Of a DNA stretch of 5,453 nt, positions 4,857 through 5,453 are shown piece after piece. The position numbers were made by a program, and so were the translations under genes. Each line of letters begins with the position of its first letter. Position 1 is the first letter of the stretch. Where the stretch lies: contig CAIPUQ010000430.1 in assembly GCA_903868295.1 (NCBI GenBank), positions 1 to 5,453 of the forward strand, read 5' to 3'. The notes beneath the pieces were generated by a model. The model had not been told where the DNA came from. It saw nothing but the letters and a program-made list of their open reading frames with translations, and ran no database searches. This DNA is from an uncultured Roseiflexaceae bacterium. GTDB lineage: Bacteria > Chloroflexota > Chloroflexia > Chloroflexales > Roseiflexaceae.

Positions 4857-5330
4857 ATGACCACGCTGACCATTGGCGCCCCAGCCCCGACATTCACCCT
4901 GCTCGACGACGCAGGCAACACCGTTGACCTGGCCGCGTTGCGTGGGCAGACGGTGGTTTTGTATTTTTATCCCAAAGACGACACTCCCGGCTGCACGACG
5001 CAGGCGTGCGGGTTTCGCGATCGGTATGCTGAAGTGACCGATGCAAATGCGGTCGTATATGGCATTAGTCCTGATTCGGTTGCATCGCATGCCAAGTTCA
5101 AGAAGAAATTCAGCTTGCCGTTCCCCCTGTTGGCCGACACCGACCATGCGGTTTGTGAGGCATACGGTGTATGGAACGAAAAGAGCATGTACGGCAAAAA
5201 ATACATGGGTGTAACGCGCAGCCACGTGGTCATTGGGCCAGATGGCACGCTTGTCGATGTGCAAATCAAAGTATCGCCCGAAGATAGTGTCAAACGCGCC
5301 ATTGCGAGTGCCACTGCTGCGCGCAGTTAA
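4857..5330 (+). CDS. bcp: Peroxiredoxin, Bcp/PrxQ subfamily (thioredoxin-dependent thiol peroxidase)
   Basis: The 157-residue product is full length for the family. YFYPKDDTPGCTTQACGFRD (36-55) holds the peroxidatic Cys46 in the TxxC active site (Thr43, Pro39) and a second Cys51, five residues on, the resolving cysteine of atypical two-Cys PrxQ enzymes. GISPDS (69-74) and FPLLAD (89-94) follow, then Arg121 in GVTRSHVVIGPDG (118-130), the conserved Arg that activates the peroxidatic thiolate. A third Cys100 sits in AVCEAYGV. The enzyme reduces hydrogen peroxide and organic hydroperoxides in the cytosol, with electrons usually from thioredoxin. No signal peptide is present. GGAGG (4846-4850) six bases before the ATG fixes the start. 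It has its own promoter at 4751-4779 and a dyad at its predicted start site; peroxide regulation is plausible but not readable from the sequence. The next gene starts 28 bp downstream. Confidence 0.97.
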   Translation: MTTLTIGAPAPTFTLLDDAGNTVDLAALRGQTVVLYFYPKDDTPGCTTQACGFRDRYAEVTDANAVVYGISPDSVASHAKFKKKFSLPFPLLADTDHAVCEAYGVWNEKSMYGKKYMGVTRSHVVIGPDGTLVDVQIKVSPEDSVKRAIASATAARS

Positions 5331-5358
5331 GGTACTCACGCGCTAGAAAGAACGCACC

Positions 5359-5453
5359 ATGACACAACGACTCTTGACGGGTGAAAGTACCCGCCGTCTG
5401 CGCTGGATTGTGACGCTCCAAGGTGGACTCGATGCATTGTTCCGCAATCGTCG
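5359..5453 (+). CDS. N-terminal fragment of an unrecognised gene (runs off the right edge)
   Basis: The ATG at 5359 is the first start after an in-frame TAG at 5344, and the frame stays open for 31 codons to the window edge. The visible N-terminus, MTQRLLTGESTRRLRWIVTL and onward to DALFRNR, is basic and amphipathic, with no motif I recognise. There is only a purine-rich AGAAAG about seven bases upstream as a ribosome binding site. The 28-bp gap to the peroxiredoxin stop and the lack of a visible terminator allow co-transcription with bcp. Because only 31 residues are seen, a chance frame cannot be excluded. Confidence 0.5.
   Translation, partial: MTQRLLTGESTRRLRWIVTLQGGLDALFRNR

Noticed and set aside
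4331..4927. Plus-strand open frame opposite trmD running into the peroxiredoxin gene
   Set aside because: It is antisense to a confidently identified trmD, overlaps the bcp start in another frame, and shows no recognisable domain.
5384..5399. CGGGT-N6-ACCCG hairpin near the start of the last partial gene
   Set aside because: It lies within the putative coding sequence and is not followed by a T run. With so little of the gene visible I cannot argue for an attenuator.

Overview
The window looks like ordinary, gene-dense chromosomal DNA from a moderately GC-rich bacterium. I see no mobile element, CRISPR array, rRNA or tRNA. The mix of genes (a bactofilin, a FtsB/DivIC-like protein, a GT2 glycosyltransferase with LLNNDA and EDVDLAWR motifs, a PTR1-like short-chain reductase) would fit a Chloroflexota-type genome. 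That assignment is a weak inference from protein style, not from a marker gene.

Layout from left to right. (1) 1-281, minus: the N-terminal part of a HAD-family phosphatase that runs off the left edge. (2) 282-332: a 51-bp divergent spacer carrying a near-perfect palindrome with an outward-reading extended -10 in each arm. (3) 333-1067, plus: a pteridine-reductase-like short-chain dehydrogenase. (4) 1069-3720, minus: a tight four-gene run transcribed from right to left, in the order bactofilin, FtsB/DivIC-like protein, GT2 glycosyltransferase, six-helix membrane protein (perhaps DUF624/YesL-like). Its last stop codon lies one base from the stop of the reductase. (5) 3721-3898: a leader with a good sigma-70-type promoter for the bactofilin operon, plus dyads and a direct repeat. 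(6) 3899-4714, minus: trmD. (7) 4715-4856: a divergent regulatory region with opposed promoters and a perfect 6+4+6 inverted repeat. (8) 4857-5330, plus: a Bcp/PrxQ peroxiredoxin. (9) 5359-5453, plus: the start of an unrecognised gene that runs off the right edge.

The most coherent functional unit is the bactofilin operon. A bactofilin is a membrane-associated cytoskeletal polymer, FtsB/DivIC proteins belong to the divisome, and GT2 enzymes build envelope glycans. Tight spacing (18 bp, a 4-bp ATGA overlap, then 7 bp with the ribosome binding site overlapping the stop codon) suggests co-expression. The operon may couple scaffold, septum and surface-glycan synthesis, but that functional link is inference. 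The remaining genes (tRNA modification, peroxide defence, pteridine-type reductase, HAD phosphatase) are housekeeping or metabolic, and their adjacency does not point to a shared pathway.
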